Below are positions 1-8,200 of a stretch of 11,735 bases of DNA, one piece after another (position 1 is the first letter of the stretch; every line of letters begins with the position of its first letter). The notes under the pieces are model-generated. The model did no database searches. It was not told the DNA's origin and worked only from the letters and a program-made list of their open reading frames with translations. This stretch comes from Bacteroidales bacterium (lineage in GTDB: Bacteria; Bacteroidota; Bacteroidia; Bacteroidales; JAGOPY01), in assembly GCA_030638325.1 (NCBI GenBank), contig DAOWEV010000151.1, forward strand, positions 1 through 11,735, in the 5' to 3' direction. The position numbers and the translations under genes are program-made.

Positions 1-1079
1 GAGAATTAATTAAAGACGTCCTTGAAAGAGATGCTAAAGCAGAATTTCCATGGAAACATGTTGAGAACCTGAAAGAACTTGGTTTTTTTGGAATGATGGT
101 ACATCCTGACTATGATGGAGGAGGTATGGATAATATCTCTGCCGTCCTGGCGCTGGAAGAATTCTCAAAAGTTGACGCTTCCATTGCCGTGATCTTGTCG
201 GTGCACAACTCATTGGCTTGTTATGCTGTTGAAAAGTATGGAACTGAAGAACAAAAGGGAAAATATCTAAGATCTCTGGCAACAGGAGATAAGATTGGTG
301 CTTTTCTATTGTCTGAACCGGAAGCCGGCTCCGATGCTACCTCACAAAAGACTATAGCAGATGATAAAGGTGATCATTACCTGTTGAACGGGACAAAGAA
401 CTTTATCACCAGTGCAAATACCGGATCAATCTATATTGTATTTGCACAAACCCATCTGGAATTGAGGCATAAGGGCATCAATGTGTTGATTGTTGATAAA
501 GATACACCGGGAATATCCCTTTCTCCACACGAGGATAAAATGGGAATGCGGAGTTCTGACACCCATTCTGTGATGTTTACCGATGTGAAAGTTCCGAAAG
601 AAAACAGGCTGGGAGAAGATGGTTTTGGTTTTAAGGTTGCTATGAAAGCCCTCGAGGGAGGCCGGATAGGCATTGCTGCCCAGGCAACCGGCATTGCTGC
701 CGGAGCCCTGCAACGGGCTGTTCTATATGCCAAAGAAAGAAAGGCATTCGGAAAATTTCTCATAGAACATCAGGCCATTGCATTTAAACTGGCTGAAATG
801 GCCGTTAAAGTTGAAGCGGCGCGTAATTTTACATACAAGGCTGCCTGGTTCAAAGACATGGGTGAACCTAATGGACTGGCCGGTTCAATGGCAAAACTGT
901 ATGCTGCTGATATAGCTATGGAAGTTACTACTGATGCAGTCCAGATCTTCGGCGGCTATGGGTATGTCAAAGAGTATCACGTGGAAAGGCTAATGCGTGA
1001 AGCCAAACTCACCCAGATATACGAAGGCACCTCGGAAATGCAAAAAATTGTAATTTCGCGGGCGCTTATTAAAGGATAG
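1..1079 (+). CDS. Acyl-CoA dehydrogenase, short-chain type (5' end cut by window)
   Basis: Flavoenzyme that oxidises an acyl-CoA to the 2-enoyl-CoA and passes the electrons to ETF. The reading frame is open from base 3, so the first ATG at 93 is internal: the 30 codons before it (ELIKDVLERD..., then WKHVENLKELGFFGMM) are normal family N-terminal sequence. About 358 residues are visible; full-length members have about 380, so roughly 20 are missing. Visible landmarks are the FAD/substrate stretch LLSEPEAGSDA, the core KMGMRSSDTHSV, the FAD-contacting QIFGGYGYVKEYHVER, and IYEGTSE, whose Glu (codon 1023-1025) is at the catalytic-base position of butyryl- and medium-chain dehydrogenases. etfB follows after 68 bases on the same strand, so ETF is the likely acceptor. 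Sequence cannot decide between butyryl-, isobutyryl- and other short-chain substrates; the neighbouring IcmF favours C4 (inference). Confidence 0.95.
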   Translation, partial: ELIKDVLERDAKAEFPWKHVENLKELGFFGMMVHPDYDGGGMDNISAVLALEEFSKVDASIAVILSVHNSLACYAVEKYGTEEQKGKYLRSLATGDKIGAFLLSEPEAGSDATSQKTIADDKGDHYLLNGTKNFITSANTGSIYIVFAQTHLELRHKGINVLIVDKDTPGISLSPHEDKMGMRSSDTHSVMFTDVKVPKENRLGEDGFGFKVAMKALEGGRIGIAAQATGIAAGALQRAVLYAKERKAFGKFLIEHQAIAFKLAEMAVKVEAARNFTYKAAWFKDMGEPNGLAGSMAKLYAADIAMEVTTDAVQIFGGYGYVKEYHVERLMREAKLTQIYEGTSEMQKIVISRALIKG

Positions 1080-1092
1080 GAAAAATCAAATT

Positions 1093-1112
1093 CCTCGCAG
1101 CAAGCTACGAGG
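1093..1112. repeat. Imperfect palindrome in the acyl-CoA dehydrogenase-etfB spacer
   Basis: CCTCGCAGCAAGCTACGAGG folds into a five-pair stem, one C/A mismatch, three more pairs and a tiny loop. It lies 14 bases after the dehydrogenase stop. No T-run follows, so it does not look like an intrinsic terminator; it could be a dispersed palindromic repeat or an mRNA-stabilising hairpin between cistrons. The stem is seen directly, the role is inference. Confidence 0.5.
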
Positions 1113-1147
1113 TATGAAAGTGAATAATACAAAAAAGCGAATAAAAT

Positions 1148-1894
1148 ATGAAGATATTATTATGTCTGAGTAATGTTCCGGACACAACCACAAAGATCAG
1201 GTTCACCGAAGACAATACTCAATTTGATACGACGGGCATACAGTGGATCATCAACCCCTGGGATGAGTTTGCACTGACCCGGGCGCTGGAGCTGAAAGAA
1301 AAAGGAACTAATATCGAAAAGATCACCGTGATCAATGTGGGAGGCAAAGCCACAGAACCGACAATCCGTAAAGCCCTGGCCATTGGCGCAGATGATGCCG
1401 TCAGGGTGGATGCTGAACCCGCCGATGCTTATTTCGTGGCGGCTCAAATAGCAGATTTTGCAAAAACAGAAGATTATGATATCATCCTGTGCGGGATTGA
1501 TTCAAGTGATTATAATGGATCACTGGTTGGAGGCATGCTCGCCGAATTTTTGGATTATCCGTCAGTATCGTCTGTATCCGGATTGGATATTGAAGGGAGT
1601 GAGGTGAAGATCAAAAGAGAAATAGATGGCGGACAGGAACACATACATACAGAATTGCCTTTTGTTGCCATCGTTCAGAAAGGTATTTCCCTGGAACCGA
1701 GAATACCTTCCATGAGGGGTATCATGATGGCCAGGAAAAAACCATTGAATGTTAAAACACCTGTCGAAGCAGAAGCATTGACGGAATTTGTCAGTTATGA
1801 ACTACCCCCTGCAAAATCTGCCTGTAAGATGATTGACGCCGAAAACCTGCAGGAGTTAGTGGGTGTTTTGCAGAATGAAGTAAAAATTTTATAA
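1148..1894 (+). CDS. etfB: Electron transfer flavoprotein, beta subunit
   Basis: Small subunit of the soluble ETF heterodimer, which carries electrons from acyl-CoA dehydrogenases to a membrane quinone reductase. At 248 residues it has normal family length. It opens with the ETF-beta start MKILLCLSNVPDTTTKIRF, has NPWDEFALTRALELKE near residue 37, a nucleotide-binding segment LCGIDSSDYNGSLVG (residues 114-128), and the C-terminal ETF-beta signature region, residues 171-200 (PFVAIVQKG...EPRIPSMRGIMMARKKPL), which includes the loop that docks on partner dehydrogenases. The start is ATG after an A/T-rich leader with no Shine-Dalgarno sequence. It lies 68 bases after the acyl-CoA dehydrogenase and 24 before etfA, so the three are probably one operon. 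Whether this ETF is bifurcating or purely electron-transferring cannot be settled by eye; no bifurcation partner is visible here. Confidence 0.96.
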   Translation: MKILLCLSNVPDTTTKIRFTEDNTQFDTTGIQWIINPWDEFALTRALELKEKGTNIEKITVINVGGKATEPTIRKALAIGADDAVRVDAEPADAYFVAAQIADFAKTEDYDIILCGIDSSDYNGSLVGGMLAEFLDYPSVSSVSGLDIEGSEVKIKREIDGGQEHIHTELPFVAIVQKGISLEPRIPSMRGIMMARKKPLNVKTPVEAEALTEFVSYELPPAKSACKMIDAENLQELVGVLQNEVKIL

Positions 1895-1918
1895 ATAGCA
1901 CAATAACACATTGATATC

Positions 1919-2884
1919 ATGTCAGTATTAATATATATAGAAAACCGGGACGGTAAATTTAAAAAGCTAAGCTACGAACTGGTATCTTATGCCAGCCAGC
2001 TTGCCAAACAGTTAAATATTACAGCAGTGGCTTTATCAATAGGAAATGTTGATGAAGCGGAATTAAAAAGCCTGGGCAATTATGGTGCGGACAAGATCCT
2101 TGATGTACAGGATGATCGCCTGAATGTTCTGGTGAATAAAGCTTATACTTCAATAATTGCTCAGGTTGCCGAAAAAGAAGGAGCAGATATAGTGATCTTT
2201 GCTCATAATTTTTCCGGGAAAGCACTCGCCCCCAGGGTAGCTGTCAGGCTGAAAGCCGGTGTGGCATCAGGGGTTACTGCTTTACCTGGCAGCCTGGACC
2301 CTTTTACTGTTCAGAAAGGTGTCTTTACAGGAAAAGCCATCGCCAATGTGGTGATCAAGTCTCCGGTGAAAGTATTAACGCTCTTTCAGAATTCGGTTGA
2401 GATCATCGAAACTGAAAATAAGGCAAGCATTGAGGCTTTTCAGCCTGTTTTGAATGATGACGACTTCAAAACAAAAGTTTTGGATGTCACGAAAGTCACT
2501 GGTAAGCTGTTGCTTACCGATGCTGAAATTGTGGTTTCCGGTGGCAGGGGCATGAAAGACCCGGGTAACTGGGGGCCTCTGGAAGAACTGGCAGCAGTTC
2601 TGGGCGGTGCTATGGCTTGCTCAAGGCCAGTGTCGGATGAAGGCTGGAGGCCGCATGATGAACATGTTGGCCAGACTGGCAAGATCATTGCCCCCAATGT
2701 TTATTTTGCTTTGGGAATTTCAGGAGCGATTCAGCACCTGGGCGGAGTGAGCTCTTCCAAGCATATCATTGCCATAAATACCGATAAAGATGCGCCCATC
2801 TTTGAATCAGCAGATTATGGAGTTGTTGGGGATGTACAAAAAGTGCTCCCGGCATTGATCCAGGCTATCAAAGAAGCCAGATAA
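1919..2884 (+). CDS. etfA: Electron transfer flavoprotein, alpha subunit
   Basis: Large, FAD-carrying subunit of ETF; 321 residues, the usual length. The N-terminal half (to about residue 190) is the Rossmann-like domain that pairs with EtfB. The C-terminal half is the FAD domain: VSGGRGMK (206-213), SRPVSDEGW (235-243), HVGQTG (249-254), GISGAIQHLGG (266-276), INTDKDAPIF (286-295) and ADYGVVGD (298-305), which together form the classic ETF-alpha signature and FAD-binding loop. It starts at ATG 24 bases after the etfB stop and is therefore co-transcribed. It ends 57 bases before the stop of the oppositely oriented membrane Fe-S protein, its likely electron acceptor. Confidence 0.97.
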   Translation: MSVLIYIENRDGKFKKLSYELVSYASQLAKQLNITAVALSIGNVDEAELKSLGNYGADKILDVQDDRLNVLVNKAYTSIIAQVAEKEGADIVIFAHNFSGKALAPRVAVRLKAGVASGVTALPGSLDPFTVQKGVFTGKAIANVVIKSPVKVLTLFQNSVEIIETENKASIEAFQPVLNDDDFKTKVLDVTKVTGKLLLTDAEIVVSGGRGMKDPGNWGPLEELAAVLGGAMACSRPVSDEGWRPHDEHVGQTGKIIAPNVYFALGISGAIQHLGGVSSSKHIIAINTDKDAPIFESADYGVVGDVQKVLPALIQAIKEAR

Positions 2885-2941
2885 GGCTTTAATTCCCTAA
2901 GTTCAATATGCCCCCTGTTTCTACGGTTACATCAACGTTGA

Positions 2942-5020
2942 TTATAACCCAAGCGAAATAGAAACCAGCTCCGCGAGGTCGTAATTCTTCATCTCCTCTT
3001 CCTTGTTCTTGTATTTGATCCCGTCGGTCATCATGACCATGCAGAAAGGACAGGCAGTGGCTACGATATTGGCCCCGGTTTCGATAACATCTTCAATCCG
3101 TTCGATAAATACTTCCTTATCTCCCTTTTCAGCTTCCTTGAACATCTGTCCGCCTCCTGCCCCGCAACATAAGGCGAAACTTTTGGTACGCTTCATCTCA
3201 ACAGTATGGCATGGAACAGCCTGTAGGATAGAGCGTGGAGCGTGGTATTCGTTGTTGGCGCGCCCCAGGTAACAGGGGTCGTGGAATGTGATGGTGTCGT
3301 TCCTGAATGTATCTGAGTTTATCCGGATTTTACCCTCATCGATCAGGTCACGCAAAAATTCTGAGTGATGGATCACTTCATAATGTCCGCCCAGATCCGG
3401 GTATTCATTTTTAAAGGTGTTATAATCATGTGGACAGCAGGTCAGTATCTTTTTGACTTCGTACATATTGAAAATCTCAATGTTTTGAAGGGATTGCATC
3501 TGGAACAGCATCTCATTCCCGGCCCGCCTTGCCACATCGCCACTGTCAATCTCTTCTGTGCCTAAAACAGCATAACTGACTTTCAGATGATTCAATATCT
3601 TTATGAATTCGCGGCTTACCTTCTTGTACCTGTCGTCAAAGGCACCTGCCGATCCTATCCATACAAGGTATTCGGGCTTATCGCCTTGTGTTACAGCATC
3701 TGCCATAAGCGGAACTTGAAGTCCTTCAGCCCAGAGCATCCTGTCTTCCGGTGAGAACTGCCATGGGGCCCCATTGTTCTCAATATTGGAAAACATAGCA
3801 TTCAGTTCTGCAGGCCCTGCCGATTCTTCCATCACAAGGTATCTTCTCAGATCCATGATCAGAGAAGGATGATTAATGGAAACCGGGCATTCCCTGGCAC
3901 AGGCATTACAGGTGGTGCATGCCCAGAGCTCTTCTGTGCTGATATAACTCCTGATGAGTGATTTTCCGTCATCAAAATCCTTATCCCGAACCAGGCCGGG
4001 GCCTTTCTCTTTCATCCTCGCCCTGACATCCATAACGATCTTTCGGGGAGATAATAATTTTCCGGTCTGGTTGGCCGGACAGACTTCGGTGCACCGGCCA
4101 CACTCGGTACAGGCCAGTGAATCAAGGTAATTCTTCCAGGTGATGTCTTCGACATCTTTCACCCCAAAACGCTCAAAGACTTCCTCTTCCCCTTCAGCCG
4201 GTTCGGCAAAAGCCTGGTCGGGATCCATCATCTTTTTTACCTCTTCGGTTATTAGTGGCATATTCCAGAGATAACCGAGAGGCTCCAGGCGGCTCAGCAA
4301 GACATTTGGGACCGACATGAATACGTGGAAATGCTTTGAATACGGAAGAATATTGACAAACAGAAAGATCAGTGTGATATGTGCCCACCAGTTAACCTCA
4401 TGCCAGAAATGGTACTGTGAACCGGTTATGCCTGTGAACAAGTCAGCAAGATACCGGCTTACCGGAAATACTCCCTTTATCTCATGCCCGCCCGCATGCG
4501 CATCCAATAAATAAAAAGTATTCATGCCCAGCAGGGAGACCATCAGCAAAAGTATGAGAGTAAGGGCCAGGTTGGCGTCCTGGTGAGAGATATGTTTCAT
4601 TTCTATCCCGCTGAATCGTTTGATGTGCATGAAGATCCTCCTGAAAAGAAAAGCTATGATAAGTACCAGAATGATCAATGCAAAAATGTCGCCGGAAGCA
4701 GTTATAATACTGTAAACAGGGCCCAGGCACGATAATGCCCTTTCCGTTCCAAACAAACCGTCAATGACCATGTCCACGCTGCCGATCAGGATGATCAGAA
4801 AACCCCACCAGACCAGTGCATGCATCATGCCTGTAACCGGCTTGCGAAATATCCGGGTTTGCACAAAGGCCACCTGGAACATGACGACTATCCGCTTTCC
4901 CCAGTTATGAATGGGAAAAGGCTTAGTCAGCCTGAAAAATCTGTAATAACGAAAGGCAGTGTACGCAAAAACACTTAGTGTTATGAGTAATATGATAGCG
5001 AAAATGATTTGCTTGATCAT
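2942..5020 (-). CDS. Membrane-anchored cytochrome b / Fe-S oxidoreductase, probable ETF:menaquinone oxidoreductase (EMO-like)
   Basis: Predicted inner-membrane protein of 692 residues that would take electrons from reduced ETF and reduce menaquinone. The N-terminal third is a NarI-like anchor with about five membrane segments (roughly 3-24, 62-85, 103-128, 149-172, 208-227); His67 and His204/207/214 near membrane faces are candidate haem b ligands. Two 4Fe-4S motifs follow: Cys304/307/310/314 and Cys368/371/374/378. The C-terminal part is a pair of HdrB/GlpC-like CCG domains. The second is intact (Cys583, Cys618-Cys619-Gly, Cys657/Cys660). The first keeps the fold context but lacks most cysteines (Ser457, Asp492-Ser493-Gly, CPHD at 529-532). 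The family is known as a DUF224 Fe-S oxidoreductase, shown or proposed in fatty-acid-oxidising anaerobes to link EtfAB to menaquinone. Convergence with etfBA supports that role. A weak TATTTG (minus strand, 5056-5061) could be its -7 box. Confidence 0.88.
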   Translation of the reverse strand: MIKQIIFAIILLITLSVFAYTAFRYYRFFRLTKPFPIHNWGKRIVVMFQVAFVQTRIFRKPVTGMMHALVWWGFLIILIGSVDMVIDGLFGTERALSCLGPVYSIITASGDIFALIILVLIIAFLFRRIFMHIKRFSGIEMKHISHQDANLALTLILLLMVSLLGMNTFYLLDAHAGGHEIKGVFPVSRYLADLFTGITGSQYHFWHEVNWWAHITLIFLFVNILPYSKHFHVFMSVPNVLLSRLEPLGYLWNMPLITEEVKKMMDPDQAFAEPAEGEEEVFERFGVKDVEDITWKNYLDSLACTECGRCTEVCPANQTGKLLSPRKIVMDVRARMKEKGPGLVRDKDFDDGKSLIRSYISTEELWACTTCNACARECPVSINHPSLIMDLRRYLVMEESAGPAELNAMFSNIENNGAPWQFSPEDRMLWAEGLQVPLMADAVTQGDKPEYLVWIGSAGAFDDRYKKVSREFIKILNHLKVSYAVLGTEEIDSGDVARRAGNEMLFQMQSLQNIEIFNMYEVKKILTCCPHDYNTFKNEYPDLGGHYEVIHHSEFLRDLIDEGKIRINSDTFRNDTITFHDPCYLGRANNEYHAPRSILQAVPCHTVEMKRTKSFALCCGAGGGQMFKEAEKGDKEVFIERIEDVIETGANIVATACPFCMVMMTDGIKYKNKEEEMKNYDLAELVSISLGL

Positions 5021-5100
5021 GGCCGGTTTGTTTTTAATTTAACATGCAATTTTAACAAATATCTACTTTAGAATGAAGATAAATAGCTGGAAGAGGTTGA

Positions 5101-5164
5101 ATGATTTAACGATTTAGCGATTTAACGAGGTGACGGTTTGGCGATATGACGAGGCGACGATTTT
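5101..5164. repeat. Degenerate 8-bp tandem repeat, eight units
   Basis: Eight consecutive 8-base units of rough consensus RCGATTTA: atgattta, acgattta, gcgattta, acgaggtg, acggtttg, gcgatatg, acgaggcg, acgatttt. The phase holds for 64 bases with no indel. It sits between the divergent starts of the membrane Fe-S gene and icmF, 81 bases upstream of the former. There is no ORF of interest here; similar gatttaacg-type arrays occur in spacers of Bacteroidota genomes (recollection, not checked). Confidence 0.75.
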
Positions 5165-5214
5165 GGAAGGATTCAGCATCGCGTTTCCGGTTACCTGAAC
5201 GCATAAAATTATCA

Positions 5215-5246
5215 AATTATAGGGTTATTGAATTATAGAGTTATTG
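5215..5246. repeat. 16-bp direct repeat, two adjacent copies
   Basis: aattatagggttattg (5215-5230) is followed directly by aattatagagttattg (5231-5246), identical at 15 of 16 positions. The pair ends 7 bases upstream of the probable -7 element of the icmF promoter, so it could be a tandem regulator-binding site or simply a local duplication. Each copy carries a TTG that might act as the -33 element. Confidence 0.6.
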
Positions 5247-5261
5247 AATTCCCTATCTTTG
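5228..5261 (+). promoter_or_regulatory. Probable Bacteroidota-type promoter of icmF
   Basis: TATCTTTG at 5254-5261 matches the Bacteroidota sigma-ABfr -7 consensus TAnnTTTG exactly. A TTG at 5228-5230 lies 23 bases upstream, at the long end of the accepted spacing to the -33 TTG. Transcription would begin near 5266-5270, leaving an A/T-rich leader of about 20 bases before the ATG at 5289. Not experimentally supported. Confidence 0.55.
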
Positions 5262-5288
5262 CAAATGCTTGTTGAATAAAAAATTATT

Positions 5289-8200
5289 ATGATTGCAAAT
5301 CCGACTAAGCCTTATAAACCAAAGAATCACATCAGGATAGTTACAGCTGCTTCTTTATTCGATGGCCATGATGCGGCGATCAATATTATGCGCCGTATCA
5401 TCCAGTCGACCGGCGCTGAAGTAATCCACCTGGGGCACAACCGGTCTGTCAAGGACATAGTAGATTGTGCTGTGCAGGAAGATGTTCAGGCCATTGCACT
5501 GACTTCCTACCAGGGAGGCCATATAGAATTCCTGAAATATATGCACGACATGCTGGATGAACGGAACTGTGGACATATCAAGATCTTTGGTGGAGGAGGC
5601 GGGGTGATCCTGCCCGGGGAGATAGAAGAGTTACATGCTTATGGGATCACCAGGATCTATAGTCCGGACGATGGCAGGGAAATGGGTTTACAGGGAATGA
5701 TCAATGACCTGATGGAAAAATCCGATTTTCCTACCGGTAAAGACTTGAAGGTAAACCGGAGGGAACTTCAGAAAAAAAATATCAACGCCATCACAAAACT
5801 GATCTCGGCTGCTGAGAATTATCCGGAAACAGTACGCGAATTTATTGATAGACTGAAAGACGGAAAGTCCAGGTCGCCGGTGCTGGGTATTACCGGTACC
5901 GGAGGATCCGGGAAATCTTCGATGGTAGATGAGATCGTCAGACGATACCTGGAGGACTTTCCGGACAAAACAGTTGCCATCATTTCGGTGGACCCGTCCA
6001 AACGAAAAACAGGCGGGGCCTTGTTGGGCGACCGGATCCGCATGAATTCCATTGGCAATTCGCGGGTTTATATGAGATCTCTTGCCACCCGGCAAAGCAA
6101 CCTCGCAGTCTCCAAATATGTGCAGGATGCTGAAACTATTTTGCAGGCGGCCGGCTATGACCTGGTAATCCTGGAGACATCTGGCATCGGACAGGCTGAC
6201 ACCGAGATCGTTGATCACAGCGACATATCCATGTATGTGATGACCCCTGAATACGGAGCTGCTACCCAGCTTGAAAAAATTGACATGCTGGATTTTGCCG
6301 ATATCATTGCCCTCAACAAGTTTGACAAGCGGGGTTCAATGGATGCACTCCGGGATGTACGCAAGCAATATGCACGGAATCATCAACTTTGGCATGCTGA
6401 GCCGGAGGATATGCCTGTGTATGGTACTATCGCCTCCCAATTCAACGATCCTGGCATGAACCATTTTTATAAGAACCTCATCGGGATTATCACTGAAAAA
6501 ACGGGTGTTGACTTTAAAACCAATGCTACGGATTCCGATGAGATGTCGGAAAAAATCCACATCATTCCACCCCGCCGGGTTCGTTATCTTTCGGAGATAT
6601 CTGACACGGTAAGGAATTATAATAAATGGACGGAGGAACAGGCTAAAGTTGCCAGGCGTATGCAGGCGGTCAAAGAAACCATGGATGCCATCAGGGAAAA
6701 TGGTAGCGCTCAAGAAGATATCATTAAACAGCTGCAGGAAGAATATGATAAAGCTGAACGGAAACTCGATGGAGAATGCAGGTATACACTGGAAAGCTGG
6801 GATCAGAAAGTTGACAGTTACAAGCGGGAGGATTTTGTATATAAAGTAAGGGGTAAGGAACTTAAAGTGAAGACCCACTCGGAATCATTATCACATACTT
6901 TGATCCCCAAAGTTTCTCTTCCGAAGTATAGCTGTATGGGCGACATCTTGAAATGGAATTTAAGAGAGAATGTTCCCGGCGAGTTTCCTTTTGCTGCCGG
7001 AGTCTTTCCTTTTAAGCGCGAGGGAGAAGATCCCACAAGGATGTTTGCCGGTGAAGGCGGTCCGGAAAGAACCAATAAACGGTTTCATTATGTTTCATAC
7101 GATATGCCGGCCAGGCGCCTTTCAACAGCTTTTGATTCAGTGACTTTATATGGCAGAGATCCGGATGTGCGACCTGATATTTATGGAAAGATAGGGAATG
7201 CAGGTGTTTCTATTGCCTGTCTCGATGATGTTAAAAAGCTATATTCAGGTTTTAACCTGGCGGATGCCAAGACTTCTGTTTCCATGACCATCAATGGGCC
7301 GGCCCCAACCATGGTAGGATATTTCATGAATGCTGCCATCGACCAGCAATGTGAGGTCTATATCAAAGAACATGGCCTGGGTGAAGAAGTTGAAAAAAAG
7401 ATAACAGCTTTTTATAATAAGAAAGGAACAAAACGACCTCAGTACCAGGGCGAATTACCCAGGGGGAATGATGGGCTTGGACTGATGCTGCTGGGGGTTA
7501 CCGGCGACCAGGTGTTGCCCGCAGAGGTTTATGAAAAGATCAAGGCGGATACATTATGCCGGGTACGGGGAACCATCCAGGCTGATATATTAAAAGAAGA
7601 CCAGGCACAGAATACCTGCATCTTTTCAACCGACTTTGCCCTTAAGATGATGGGAGATGTTCAGGAATATTTCAACCGGAACAATGTGATGAACTTCTAT
7701 TCGGTATCTATTTCCGGATATCATATAGCAGAAGCCGGCGCCAACCCGATCACACAGTTGGCATTGACACTGTCTAACGGCTTTACTTATGTCGAGTATT
7801 ATCTGTCAAGGGGTATGGAGATCAATAAATTTGCCCCCAATTTCTCGTTTTTCTTCTCGAATGGTGTTGATCCGGAATATTCTGTTTTAGGCCGTGTGGC
7901 CCGGCTGATCTGGGCCAAAGCCATGAAGCTGAAATACGGTGCGGATGAGCGCTCTCAAAAACTGAAATATCACATTCAAACTTCAGGACGCTCACTGCAC
8001 GCACAGGAAATCGCCTTTAATGATATCCGTACAACACTCCAGGCATTGTATGCCATCTATGACAATTGCAATTCATTGCATACCAACGCTTATGATGAAG
8101 CCATAACCACTCCGACCGAAGAGTCTGTAAGAAGGGCTATGGCCATCCAGCTGATCATCAATCACGAGCTTGGCATGGCAAAAAATCAAAACCCTTTACA

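Noticed and set aside
426..763. Minus-strand ORFs of 95 and 110 codons opposite the acyl-CoA dehydrogenase
   Set aside because: They are two overlapping antisense frames across highly conserved dehydrogenase sequence, with no independent support.
93..1079. Starting the acyl-CoA dehydrogenase at ATG 93
   Set aside because: The upstream 30 codons are in frame and match the family N-terminal helix region; the gene is cut by the window, not short.
2931..2942. Palindrome ATCAACGTTGAT between the convergent etfA and membrane Fe-S genes, as a bidirectional terminator
   Set aside because: Only six pairs, no loop, no T-run on either side, and it overlaps the Fe-S gene stop codon; too weak to call.
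5056..5061. Confident promoter for the membrane Fe-S gene (TATTTG on the minus strand)
   Set aside because: It is not an exact TAnnTTTG and has no TTG at the right distance; kept only as a remark in the gene entry.
5101..5164. CRISPR array
   Set aside because: The units are 8 bases, contiguous and degenerate, with no spacers and no cas genes nearby.
5688..6218. Long minus-strand ORF (176 codons) inside icmF
   Set aside because: It lies wholly antisense to the conserved G-domain of icmF and has no family resemblance or promoter; the plus-strand product explains the openness.
6336..6878. 180-codon minus-strand ORF inside icmF
   Set aside because: It mirrors the charged linker region of icmF; the translation is hydrophobic and low in conserved motifs, typical of an antisense shadow.
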